The notes under the pieces: generated by a model
Told to the model about the DNA's origin: nothing
The model's input: only the letters and a program-made list of their open reading frames with translations
Databases searched by the model: none
Translations under genes and position numbers: made by a program
Shown here: positions 17,012 to 24,952 of the stretch, in pieces
How the letters are laid out: the number at the start of each line of letters is the position of its first letter
Numbering within the stretch: the first letter of the stretch is position 1
Assembly (NCBI GenBank): GCA_964530075.1
Contig: CAZGXU010000020.1
Location: 1-37,996, forward strand
DNA length: 37,996 bases
DNA from: JANQEA01 sp964530075
Lineage (GTDB): Bacteria > Bipolaricaulota > Bipolaricaulia > UBA7950 > UBA9294
Direction: 5' to 3'

Positions 17012-17317
17012 CCGGCGCACGGCGCTCGTCCTCTCCCTGTTGTGGAAGGAGGGCGATCGCGACGGCCGCGAGAGAACCGGTCGCTCGGATCGCGTGGCTC
17101 GATTCGATCCGGACGAAGGGAAGATGCGGGATGCGGTCTGTAGACGGTTTTCTACATAATTACAGATGACAATATAGGTTGCTACAAGGGAAATCGGGGC
17201 GGATCGATCGCCGCGCCGAACGCGGAGATGCGCAAGGAAATTGACATCCGCGATCAAAAGGTGTATAACAGTCTCCACGAATCTCGCTCTAGTAGGGCAG
17301 TATGGGGTTATTGACGG
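17012..17317 (+). other. Intergenic gap murC-ftsQ
   Basis: No gene seen. The first half is G+C-rich like coding DNA but has no sustained reading frame with family features. At 17139-17156 a 6-bp inverted repeat (TGTAGA / TCTACA, 6-nt loop) begins an AT-rich patch running to about 17190, which also contains a weak promoter-like pair (TTCTAC 17150, TATAGG 17173). The strong promoter at 17241-17269 follows. I see no poly-T terminator after murC. Confidence 0.6.
17241..17269 (+). promoter_or_regulatory. Strong sigma-70 promoter for ftsQAZ
   Basis: TTGACA (17241-17246, perfect) and TATAAC (17264-17269, 5 of 6) are exactly 17 bp apart, 49 bp before the ftsQ start. It makes the divisome genes independent of the upstream mur genes. 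Confidence 0.85.
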
Positions 17318-18046
17318 GTGAAGGAGGGGACATCCTGGCGCGGAAGCGCTCTACGAGTCTTCGCTGTAGGGGGGGTTCTCATTACTGCTGCTGCCATCGC
17401 TCTTTGTACGCCATGGTTCGGTCTGGTTGATCTGCGGGAGGTCGTGATCACCGGGAATCAGCACGCCGCCGCGGTGGAACTCGTTTCCCTATCTGGCTTG
17501 CAGCGAGGGCAATCCCTTCTCACCCTCTCGCTTGGGCGCGTCAGCTCGAACCTGTTGCGACATCCCTGGATCAAGAGCGTTTCGCTAGAACGGAGACTCC
17601 CTCACAGGCTGATCATCCGGGTGCGGGAGAGGGAGGAAGTGGCCTGGATGTCCGCCCCGTCGGGCGAGGGCTGCCTCACTCTGGGGGAGGGGGGCGTGAT
17701 CGTCTCGACGGACTGCTCGCGTTCGGCGTCGATGATCGAGCTCCGCGGCGCCCGCCTTTCCGGCGACGGCGTGGGAGACGTCCTGCTCGACGAGGCGATC
17801 GTCCGCCTGATCGATGCGCTGCGAGGTGGCATCCTGGCCTCGCTCGGGACGGAGCGGATCGATCTCACGGATTCGGGTTCCGTCGAACTGGAGACGGGGT
17901 CCGGCCTCCGTGTGCTCCTGGGCGACATGGATGGGGCGTTGTCGCGATTGAGTTCCCTCGCGGCGCTTAGCCGCTCGCTGGATGTGGAAGAGTACGAGGT
18001 GATCGATCTCAGATTCGGGGGTGAGGCGACGCTGGTGCCTCGGTAA
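17318..18046 (+). CDS. ftsQ: Cell division protein FtsQ (DivIB family)
   Basis: A 242-aa bitopic inner-membrane protein linking early and late divisome parts. After a short cytoplasmic stretch there is one membrane segment (about residues 12-35), then a POTRA domain: LREVVITGN, LSGLQRGQSLLTL, HPWIKSVSLERRLPHRLIIRVRER, the typical FtsQ signature. The remaining C-terminal beta domain ends with VIDLRFGGEATLVPR. The only in-frame start is GTG 17318, because a TGA lies 4 nt before it. Unusually the strong AAGGAGGGG lies just after the start codon rather than before it. ftsA follows after 12 nt. Confidence 0.9.
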   Translation: MKEGTSWRGSALRVFAVGGVLITAAAIALCTPWFGLVDLREVVITGNQHAAAVELVSLSGLQRGQSLLTLSLGRVSSNLLRHPWIKSVSLERRLPHRLIIRVREREEVAWMSAPSGEGCLTLGEGGVIVSTDCSRSASMIELRGARLSGDGVGDVLLDEAIVRLIDALRGGILASLGTERIDLTDSGSVELETGSGLRVLLGDMDGALSRLSSLAALSRSLDVEEYEVIDLRFGGEATLVPR

Positions 18047-18058
18047 GGCGGTGAAAAG

Positions 18059-19294
18059 ATGAGGAAAGAGAAGGTCGTTGTCGGGCTCGATGTGGGGACG
18101 ACAAAGGTGGTTGCCCTCGTCGGGAACGTGATCGACGGCATGATCGAGGTCATCGGGATGGGGAGGTCCGAGTCGCACGGCCTCGAGAAGGGGGTCGTCG
18201 TCGACATCGGACGGACGATCTCATCGATCCGCAAGGCCGTCGAAGAGGCCGAGAACATGGCGGACGCCAAGATCGACTCCGTCTACGTCGGGATCGCGGG
18301 CAAGCACATCACATCGATCAACAACAGCGGGACCGTGTCGATCAGCCGTCCGGATCGGATCATCACGGAGGACGACGTCCGGCGCGTGGTCGAGACCGCG
18401 CAGGCGATCCAGATCCCGCCCGAGAGCGAGATGATCCACGTAATTCCGCGGCAGTACATCGTTGACGGTCAGGATGGGATCACCGATCCGGTCGGAATGA
18501 CCGGCACGCGGCTCGAGGTCGACGTGCACATCGTAACCGGTTCGATCACGGCGGTCCACAACCTCGTCCGCTGCGTCGAGTCGCTGGGGATCGGGATCAA
18601 GCAGATCGTCCTCGAGCCGATCGCATCGTCGCTCGCGGTCCTCTCGTCGGCGGAGAAGGAACTCGGCGTCATCCTGATGGACGTCGGCGGAGGGACGACC
18701 GACATCAGCGTCTTCCGCGGCGGCGACATCTGGTTCTCCAAGGTCATTCCGATCGCCGGGGAGCACATCACCAACGATATCACCGTCGGTCTGCAGACGC
18801 CGATCGAAGAGGCGGAGCTCGTGAAGAAGATGCACGGGACCGCGCTCGTCGACAGCGTCGGTGAGGACGACAAGATCGAAGTGGCAACGATCGGCGGCGA
18901 CGAGAAGAAGCTGGTGTCGAAGAAGCGGCTGGCGAAGATCATCGAGCCCCGCGTGGAGGAGCTGCTCGATCTGGCGATGCAGGAGGTCGAGGACGCCGGC
19001 TATCGCGACCTCGTCCCGGCCGGACTGGTGCTGACCGGCGGGACGTCGTTGTTGAACGGCCTCGCCGAGTTCGCCACGCAGCGCTACGACGTCCCGGTCC
19101 GTCGTGGGAAGATCCCACAGGGGATCCACGGGCTCCGCGACATCGTCGAATCGCCGATCTACGCGACGTCGATCGGTCTCCTCCGCTACGCCATCGAGAC
19201 GAAGGACTTCAAGAAGTCCGAGTTCACCGAACGGCGGCGGGAATCGATCATCGGAAAGCTGTTCTCCTGGTTCAACCGATTCTTCCGGGGGTAG
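18059..19294 (+). CDS. ftsA: Cell division protein FtsA
   Basis: A 411-aa actin-fold ATPase that tethers FtsZ to the membrane. It shows phosphate-1 VGLDVGTTKVVALVG, the 1C subdomain specific to FtsA (about residues 85-165), phosphate-2 ILMDVGGGTTDISVF, and the adenosine motif LVLTGGTSLLNG. The last residues, GKLFSWFNRFFRG, form an amphipathic membrane-targeting helix. The ribosome site is GGCGGTGA, and ftsZ starts 3 nt after the stop. Confidence 0.97.
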   Translation: MRKEKVVVGLDVGTTKVVALVGNVIDGMIEVIGMGRSESHGLEKGVVVDIGRTISSIRKAVEEAENMADAKIDSVYVGIAGKHITSINNSGTVSISRPDRIITEDDVRRVVETAQAIQIPPESEMIHVIPRQYIVDGQDGITDPVGMTGTRLEVDVHIVTGSITAVHNLVRCVESLGIGIKQIVLEPIASSLAVLSSAEKELGVILMDVGGGTTDISVFRGGDIWFSKVIPIAGEHITNDITVGLQTPIEEAELVKKMHGTALVDSVGEDDKIEVATIGGDEKKLVSKKRLAKIIEPRVEELLDLAMQEVEDAGYRDLVPAGLVLTGGTSLLNGLAEFATQRYDVPVRRGKIPQGIHGLRDIVESPIYATSIGLLRYAIETKDFKKSEFTERRRESIIGKLFSWFNRFFRG

Positions 19295-19297
19295 ACG

Positions 19298-20449
19298 ATG
19301 ACGGTGCCTGAACAGACGAACCGCGTGTCCTCGCTGGCCAGCCTGATGGTTGTCGGCGTCGGCGGCGGCGGCGGCAACGCCGTCGACCGGATGTTCGACA
19401 CGCGCGTCAGCGGCGTCGAGCTTGTCGCGGTGAACACCGACGCGCAGGTTCTCGAGGTGGTCCGTTCCCACCGCACGCTGCAGCTCGGTCGGAAGCTGAC
19501 CGGCGGGCTTGGCGCGGGCGGGAACCCGGAGATCGGCCGGCTCGCCGCCGAGGAAAGCCGGGAGGAGATCGTCGATCTGCTCAACGGCGTCGACATGGTC
19601 TTCATCACCGCTGGGATGGGCGGCGGAACGGGGACCGGGGCCGCGCCGGTGATCGCCGCGCTGGCGAAGGAGGCCGGCGTGCTGACGACCGGAATCGTCA
19701 CGCGGCCGTTCTCGTTCGAGGGCCTGGCGAGGGCGGAGAAGGCCGAGGCCGGGATCGCCCGGCTGTCTCAGGCCGTCGACGCGCTGATCTGCATCTCCAA
19801 CGACAAGCTCCTCAAGGTCGCGCCGGCCGAGACGCCGATCACCAAAGCGTTCGAGATGGCCGACGAGGTCCTCCGCAAGGGCGTCGAGGGGATCTCCGAT
19901 CTGATCACGATCCCTGGGATGATCAACCTCGACTTCGCTGACATCGAAGCCGTCATGCGCGGGGCCGGGACCGCGATGATGGGGATCGGCGAGGGGGAAG
20001 GCGAAGGGAAGACGAAGGAGGCGGCGCGGAGCGCGATCTCGTCCCCGTTGCTCGACGGATCGATCCAGGGTGCCCGGAAGGTGATCATGAACATCACCGG
20101 TGGGTCGGATCTGACGCTCGAGGAGGTCACCGCCGCGGCGAACCTGATTCGAGAGGCGGTCTCGGATCGCGCCGACATCATCTTCGGGACGGCGATCCGC
20201 GACGGGCTGGAGAAGGTTCGGCTGACAGTGATCGCCACCGGGTTCTCGGTCGAGTACGGCCGCGACGACGACGAAGGGCCGCCGCTGTCGAACGAGACGA
20301 TGCTCGCCAAACTGGAGAACGAGAGCCGCGTCGGGGCCGACGACTTCGACATCCCGACGTTCCTCCGCCGGAGCCGCCGGAGCCGCGAGGATCGCCCCCG
20401 GCCGCCGTGGGGAGAGCCCCAGGGCGCCCACACGAACGCGACCGAGTAA
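19298..20449 (+). CDS. ftsZ: Cell division protein FtsZ
   Basis: A 383-aa tubulin-family GTPase forming the Z ring. The G-loop signature GGGTGTG is at residues 108-114; the N-terminal VVGVGGGGGNAV and the T7 synergy loop INLDFADI (catalytic Asp residues) are intact. After a very short, charged linker, the conserved C-terminal peptide DDFDIPTFLRR (about 347-357) that binds FtsA is present, followed by an extra Arg/Pro-rich tail of about 25 residues. It is the last gene of the operon; a terminator lies 32 nt downstream. Confidence 0.98.
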   Translation: MTVPEQTNRVSSLASLMVVGVGGGGGNAVDRMFDTRVSGVELVAVNTDAQVLEVVRSHRTLQLGRKLTGGLGAGGNPEIGRLAAEESREEIVDLLNGVDMVFITAGMGGGTGTGAAPVIAALAKEAGVLTTGIVTRPFSFEGLARAEKAEAGIARLSQAVDALICISNDKLLKVAPAETPITKAFEMADEVLRKGVEGISDLITIPGMINLDFADIEAVMRGAGTAMMGIGEGEGEGKTKEAARSAISSPLLDGSIQGARKVIMNITGGSDLTLEEVTAAANLIREAVSDRADIIFGTAIRDGLEKVRLTVIATGFSVEYGRDDDEGPPLSNETMLAKLENESRVGADDFDIPTFLRRSRRSREDRPRPPWGEPQGAHTNATE

Positions 20450-20481
20450 GATCCGCGCTGCTGAAAGCCGCCGATGAGAAG

Positions 20482-20502
20482 CCCCCGGACACCGGGGGTT
20501 TT
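20482..20502 (+). terminator. Rho-independent terminator after ftsZ
   Basis: A 7-bp perfect G+C stem (20482-20488 with 20492-20498, loop ACA) followed by TTTT. It lies 32 nt after the ftsZ stop and 5 nt beyond the 3' end of the opposing tRNA gene. The same stem may stop the tRNA transcript from the other side, but the T-tract there is poor. Confidence 0.9.
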
Positions 20503-20506
20503 CGAT

Positions 20507-20591
20507 TGCCAGAGGTGGGAGTCGAACCCACACGTCCCAGAGGGACACGGAATTTTGAGTCCCGCGCGTCTGCCCATTCCGCCACTCTGGC
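20507..20591 (-). tRNA. tRNA-Leu (anticodon CAA)
   Basis: 85 nt, class II tRNA with a long variable arm. The acceptor stem pairs GCCAGAG with CTCTGGC, the T arm carries GGTTCGACTCC, and the anticodon loop CTCAAAA on a 5-bp stem gives anticodon CAA for the UUG codon. A73 is followed by ATC, so the CCA end is not encoded. Confidence 0.97.
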
Positions 20592-20602
20592 TGGGTGAAG
20601 GC

Positions 20603-20631
20603 ATGGTAGCGGGATGTCCGTGACCCGTCAA
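20603..20631 (-). promoter_or_regulatory. Promoter of tRNA-Leu
   Basis: On the minus strand TTGACG (20631-20626) and TACCAT (20608-20603) are 17 bp apart. The predicted start is about 5 nt before the tRNA 5' end. Confidence 0.7.
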
Positions 20632-20779
20632 TGTGGCGGCCGTCCCATGATGAGGTCGACCGTCCATCTACGCTCGGGACGGACGGACGTCGGGGAGATG
20701 CCGACGTGACGAAGTTCCAACTCCTATTTGCTTGAAGAATGTTCACAGGTAGGTATCTATATGATAGACTGAGAATGAG

Positions 20780-23700
20780 ATGTGCGGCAAGATCAAGACG
20801 GGAAGAGGGTGCATCCGACAGCCGCGACTCGATTCTGCTAGGCACGTCCTTCCGTCGATTGTGCTACGGAGGCGGGTGCGGCGATGCAAGGCGGCGGACG
20901 CTCTGCCGAACGCCGGGAAGCGCAGATTCATCGGCATTCTCTGTGGAGGACTGATCGCCGGGCTCTTCTCGGTCGGCGCATGGACGCAGCCTGAGATCGA
21001 TGTGCAGCGCCCGGTCGGGACCTCGATCGCCGACGGCGGGACCGACGCGCAGGGGTACAGGATCCCCGACGAGCAGGTGGCGCTGACCTACACGGTCCGG
21101 AACACCGGCACGGCGACGCTGAACGTAACGGACATCGCAAGCGCAAACCCGAACAACGTGACCGTCTATTTGCTCGACTGGACGAGCTCTCCCATCGATC
21201 CGGGCGCGACTCAGACGTTCGAGGTTCAGTACGTGCCGCTCCCGTGCGACGGTCCGTTCAGCTTCGATCTCTGCATTCGGAACGACGACCCGGACGAGAA
21301 CCCCTACGAGATCACAGTCTATGGAGGCGTCGACCTCGTCCCGCCGGCGTTGAGTTCACCTGGCCCTCCGGCATCGAGCCCCTACAAGACCGGCGACAGC
21401 TTCGCGATCTCCGTCGACATCTTCGATCTCGGAAGCGGCGTCGACGATGCGACAGTCGTCGCCGATCTGTCACAGCTCGGCCGTGGAGCCGCGGAGCCGT
21501 ACGACAGCAAGGTCGACCACACTTACCAGTGGGAGATTACCGTCGGGGCGCTCGCCGACGGGCTGAAGACGTACGCGATCGACGCGTTGGACAACGTCGG
21601 GAACGCGGCGGAACAGGCCGAGGGCGCCGTCCGGATCGATAACACCGATCCGAACGACCCAACGCTGCTGAGCAGGAGCCACGCGGTGGACGTCTGGTCG
21701 AACGACGGCACGGTCGACATCGAGGTCTCGGGCGCGAGCGACCCCGGTGGGAGCGGCGTCGACGGATTCGAGATCGAGTGGGATCAGAGCTCTGCGTGGC
21801 AGCCGACGGAGACGAAGGAGCAGGAAAAGACCTGGTCCGGCGCGACGTTCACGGCGACGGCGAACGGCAATTGGTACTTCCACATTGCCACAGTCGACAA
21901 CGCTGGCAACTGGACGAGCACGCAGCGTCTTGGACCATTCCGGATCGACATGAGCCCGCCGTTGGCGCCGACGGAGCTGAGCCCGACCGACGGAGCGTAT
22001 ACTAGCGATTCGTCACCGACGTTCTCCTGGGACCCGCCGGCCGACCCCGGGGGGAGCGGCCTTCGCGAAACCGACACGTACCGATACGTCGTATCGGGGA
22101 CGCCGAGTCGAGCAGGCTACACCGCGAACACGACCTACACGCCGACGCTCGCCGAGGGCGAGTTTACGTGGAAGATCTACGCCCGCGACAACGCGGGGAA
22201 CCACAGCGACTACACGAGCGATGTCACCCTGTACATCGACACGACCGTGCCGAACGATCCGGCGCTGGGGAGCACGAGTCACACTGTTGGCGTCGTTTCG
22301 AACGACGATACGGTCGACATCACAATCGGCAGCGCGTCAGATCCGACGTCCAACGGCGTCTCGTCCGGCGTCGACGGGTACGATACCGCCTGGGACCAGA
22401 ACCCAACGTGGGCAGCGACTGAGGTGAAGGATCGGGGGGAGACCTGGGGCGGCGGCACATTCACCGCGCCGGCGAACGGCGACTGGTACTTCCACATCGC
22501 GACGGTCGACAACGCCGGCAACTGGACGACCTCCGAACACCTCGGGCCGTTCCCGATCGACACCCATCCACCGACGGTGGCTCGCGTGACGGTGAGCGAT
22601 GCGCAGATCACAGATTCGGATGTGGGGACGGCGGCGTTTGAAGTCACCGTTGAGTTCGACGAGCCGATGGACGCCGAAGTCGGCCCGACGCTCATCTTCG
22701 ACCCAGGTGTTGGTTCGACGCTCGTCCTGAACACTGGGCTGAGCGGGTGGACCGGCGACGACACGTACGTGGCCAAGTACGACGTGACCGACGCGAACGT
22801 CGACGAGGACAGCGTAACGATCGACGCGACGGGTGCACAGGACCTTGCAGGGAACGTGCAAGAGGACTACACGCCGGAGCACGAGTTTGCGATCGACACG
22901 CGGAATCCATCGGCGACGGTGACGACCGATCATACGGTGGTTGAGGCAGATTCGCCGATCTACGAGGGCTCGCTGGTCCTGACAGTGACGGTGGCCTACG
23001 ACGAGGCGATGGACACCGGCACGACGCCGTCCATCTCTCTGGTCGACGGTGGGACGGTATGGAGCGGTCCGATCGACCTCGGGTGGAGTGGCGAAACAAT
23101 CTACCGCGCGACGTTCGCCCATGACGGGACCGAGGAAGAGGTCGACGGAGTCATCGCACGGAAGGCGAGCCGAAGCGGCGCGACGGACGTTGCCGGGAAC
23201 ACGGACGTGGGGGGCGACTCGCCACGGTTTGGCGTTGACACGAGGAAGCCGACGGTGACGATCGACCTCAGCCAAACGCTGGTCACGGACGCGGACGTTG
23301 GCAGGACCCTTACCGTCACGCTCGACTACGACGAGGCGATGAACGCGTCGATCGTGCCGACGCTCGCCCTCGATCCGGGGCTCGACACGACCCTATCGCA
23401 GAGGGGCGCTGGTTGGACGGATTCGGACACCTACGCCTTCACCTACACGATCCTCGACGGTGGGGTGACAGTGAAAGGGGACGATGTGCAGATCTCGGGG
23501 GCGCGCGACTTGGCCGGCAACGTACAGGCCCCGAAGAATCGGGATGACCTCGACGTCGACACTGAGAATCCGATCCTCAGCGGACAGGTCGTCACCGGCG
23601 GAGCGGTCGACGTCTCGTGTCTCCGGGTCGTGACGTTCAGCGCGACGGCGACGGACCCGAACGGCTGCATGAACCCCGACGACGTGGCGATTGCAAGTGC

Positions 23701-24952
23701 TACGGTGGTTACCGGGAACGCGTCGATCGGCAGCCCGTACGACATCGTCCGCGGCGGCGCGGGGAACACGGTGACGCTCAGCGGGAAAGTGGATGTCCGG
23801 GATTTGAGCGGGTGCCCGGCGACGGCGCGCATCGTCTTCGATGCCACGGACTGCGTCGGGAATCCGGCGGAGCAGGTCTGGGCGGAGGGTGATGTCGTCG
23901 ACGAGATCGAACCGATCCCGCGGGACGACCCGCGGCAGGACGTGGTGCTGGACGAGAGCGCGATCATCGATCCATTGGTGGAGGTCCGTCTTGACGGGTT
24001 CGGCGTCTATCGGCTGCTGGTGCGGGAGGACACGCCGGTCCGACTCGACGTTCTGGCGAACGACGCCGACAACTGCGACTGCGGGATGCTGTACGTCCAG
24101 GAGATTGTCGCACAGCCGACGCACGGGACAGCGACGATCGAGGATGGCGAGGGCGACTGCAACGGTGAGTCCGTGATCCGCTACGCGCCGGACCGGGGGT
24201 ACACCGGACCGGACGAGTTCACGTACCGGATCCGCGACGCGTGCGGGAACATGTCGTCGGTGATCGCGACCGTGTACGTGCAGACGATCGCCGAGGTGGC
24301 GATGGAGGACGTGTACGTGACCGCCTGTTCAGGGGAGCCTGAGTCGTTCACGGTGAGCGCGAGCGATCTGTGGGTGGACTACGACCCGACGGTGATTCCT
24401 TTTCTGTTCTCGATCGTGGACGGCCCGGAGCACGGGATCGTCACCGGCGACCCGACGCGGGTGACGTTGACGCCGCCGAGCACGGTCGACGTCGGCGGCG
24501 AGCCAGTGTTGACGCTCGACTTCACTGAGGCGGCGGAGATCGCGCTCGTGTACACGTCGGCGGTCGGCTACACCGGGTGGGACGCCGTCACGATCCGGTT
24601 CGCCGATCCGTTCGGAAACCACACGACGGGGCGGGTCGACGTCTCCGTGATCGAGTGCGCGGGGGATGTCGGACTGGCCGACGTCGTGGTGAGGCAGGGA
24701 GAGATCCTGCCGATCATCGCGCCGGAGGGATTCGAGTCGGTGGTCGAGACGGCGTGGGGCGGGGTGCTGCTGATCGATCTCGCCGACGGAACGGAGTATT
24801 CGTCGGCGCTCTCCGCGGCGTTCAGCGAGGAGATCGACCGGTACGTGGTCTACGCCGACACGGAGTCGCTGCCGATCGGCAGACATCTGCTGGTGATCCC
24901 GCTGGGCAACGGGGAGACGGTGGAGCTGACGATCGAGGCCGAGGCGGGATGA
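20780..24952 (+). CDS. Large secreted multi-domain Ig-like/cadherin-like surface protein
   Basis: 1390 aa from ATG 20780. A hydrophobic export segment (FIGILCGGLIAGLFSVGAW) sits near residues 52-70, so the true start may be GTG 20861 or GTG 20876 (GGAGG 3 nt before the latter). Modules, by eye: an HYDIN/ASPM-like Ig domain (about 73-186); an Ig-like unit present twice (288-395 and 488-599); a fibronectin-like linker domain (395-484); three tandem Big-like units with 'DEPMDA/DEAMDT/DEAMNA' and 'DLAGNVQ' (600-931); a further beta domain (931-1044); two cadherin/VCBS-like domains (1044-1291), the first with LANDAD and Y.GPDEFTYRIRD; and a beta-rich end. There is no LPxTG, membrane anchor or barrel. 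No enzyme motif is seen. It overlaps the next gene by ATGA, so both probably act together at the cell surface (inference). Confidence 0.8.
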   Translation: MCGKIKTGRGCIRQPRLDSARHVLPSIVLRRRVRRCKAADALPNAGKRRFIGILCGGLIAGLFSVGAWTQPEIDVQRPVGTSIADGGTDAQGYRIPDEQVALTYTVRNTGTATLNVTDIASANPNNVTVYLLDWTSSPIDPGATQTFEVQYVPLPCDGPFSFDLCIRNDDPDENPYEITVYGGVDLVPPALSSPGPPASSPYKTGDSFAISVDIFDLGSGVDDATVVADLSQLGRGAAEPYDSKVDHTYQWEITVGALADGLKTYAIDALDNVGNAAEQAEGAVRIDNTDPNDPTLLSRSHAVDVWSNDGTVDIEVSGASDPGGSGVDGFEIEWDQSSAWQPTETKEQEKTWSGATFTATANGNWYFHIATVDNAGNWTSTQRLGPFRIDMSPPLAPTELSPTDGAYTSDSSPTFSWDPPADPGGSGLRETDTYRYVVSGTPSRAGYTANTTYTPTLAEGEFTWKIYARDNAGNHSDYTSDVTLYIDTTVPNDPALGSTSHTVGVVSNDDTVDITIGSASDPTSNGVSSGVDGYDTAWDQNPTWAATEVKDRGETWGGGTFTAPANGDWYFHIATVDNAGNWTTSEHLGPFPIDTHPPTVARVTVSDAQITDSDVGTAAFEVTVEFDEPMDAEVGPTLIFDPGVGSTLVLNTGLSGWTGDDTYVAKYDVTDANVDEDSVTIDATGAQDLAGNVQEDYTPEHEFAIDTRNPSATVTTDHTVVEADSPIYEGSLVLTVTVAYDEAMDTGTTPSISLVDGGTVWSGPIDLGWSGETIYRATFAHDGTEEEVDGVIARKASRSGATDVAGNTDVGGDSPRFGVDTRKPTVTIDLSQTLVTDADVGRTLTVTLDYDEAMNASIVPTLALDPGLDTTLSQRGAGWTDSDTYAFTYTILDGGVTVKGDDVQISGARDLAGNVQAPKNRDDLDVDTENPILSGQVVTGGAVDVSCLRVVTFSATATDPNGCMNPDDVAIASATVVTGNASIGSPYDIVRGGAGNTVTLSGKVDVRDLSGCPATARIVFDATDCVGNPAEQVWAEGDVVDEIEPIPRDDPRQDVVLDESAIIDPLVEVRLDGFGVYRLLVREDTPVRLDVLANDADNCDCGMLYVQEIVAQPTHGTATIEDGEGDCNGESVIRYAPDRGYTGPDEFTYRIRDACGNMSSVIATVYVQTIAEVAMEDVYVTACSGEPESFTVSASDLWVDYDPTVIPFLFSIVDGPEHGIVTGDPTRVTLTPPSTVDVGGEPVLTLDFTEAAEIALVYTSAVGYTGWDAVTIRFADPFGNHTTGRVDVSVIECAGDVGLADVVVRQGEILPIIAPEGFESVVETAWGGVLLIDLADGTEYSSALSAAFSEEIDRYVVYADTESLPIGRHLLVIPLGNGETVELTIEAEAG
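21641..21963 (+). repeat. Intragenic Ig-like unit, copy 1
   Basis: Encodes the first of two similar modules in the large surface protein. Shared phrases are WYFHIATVDNAGNWT and SNDGTVDI. The nucleotide match to copy 2, 600 bp downstream, is visible. Confidence 0.8.
22241..22575 (+). repeat. Intragenic Ig-like unit, copy 2
   Basis: Second copy of the module, with a small insertion around 22350-22370. The two copies have diverged at many third positions, so the duplication is not recent. Confidence 0.8.

Noticed and set aside
20507..20591. tRNA-Leu as an integration site of a mobile element
   Set aside because: I found no integrase and no second copy of the tRNA 3' end nearby; the surface-protein genes beside it look chromosomal.
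18221..20845. 874-aa minus-strand open frame opposite ftsA-ftsZ
   Set aside because: A long shadow frame caused by high G+C. It also runs through a tRNA gene and the terminator.
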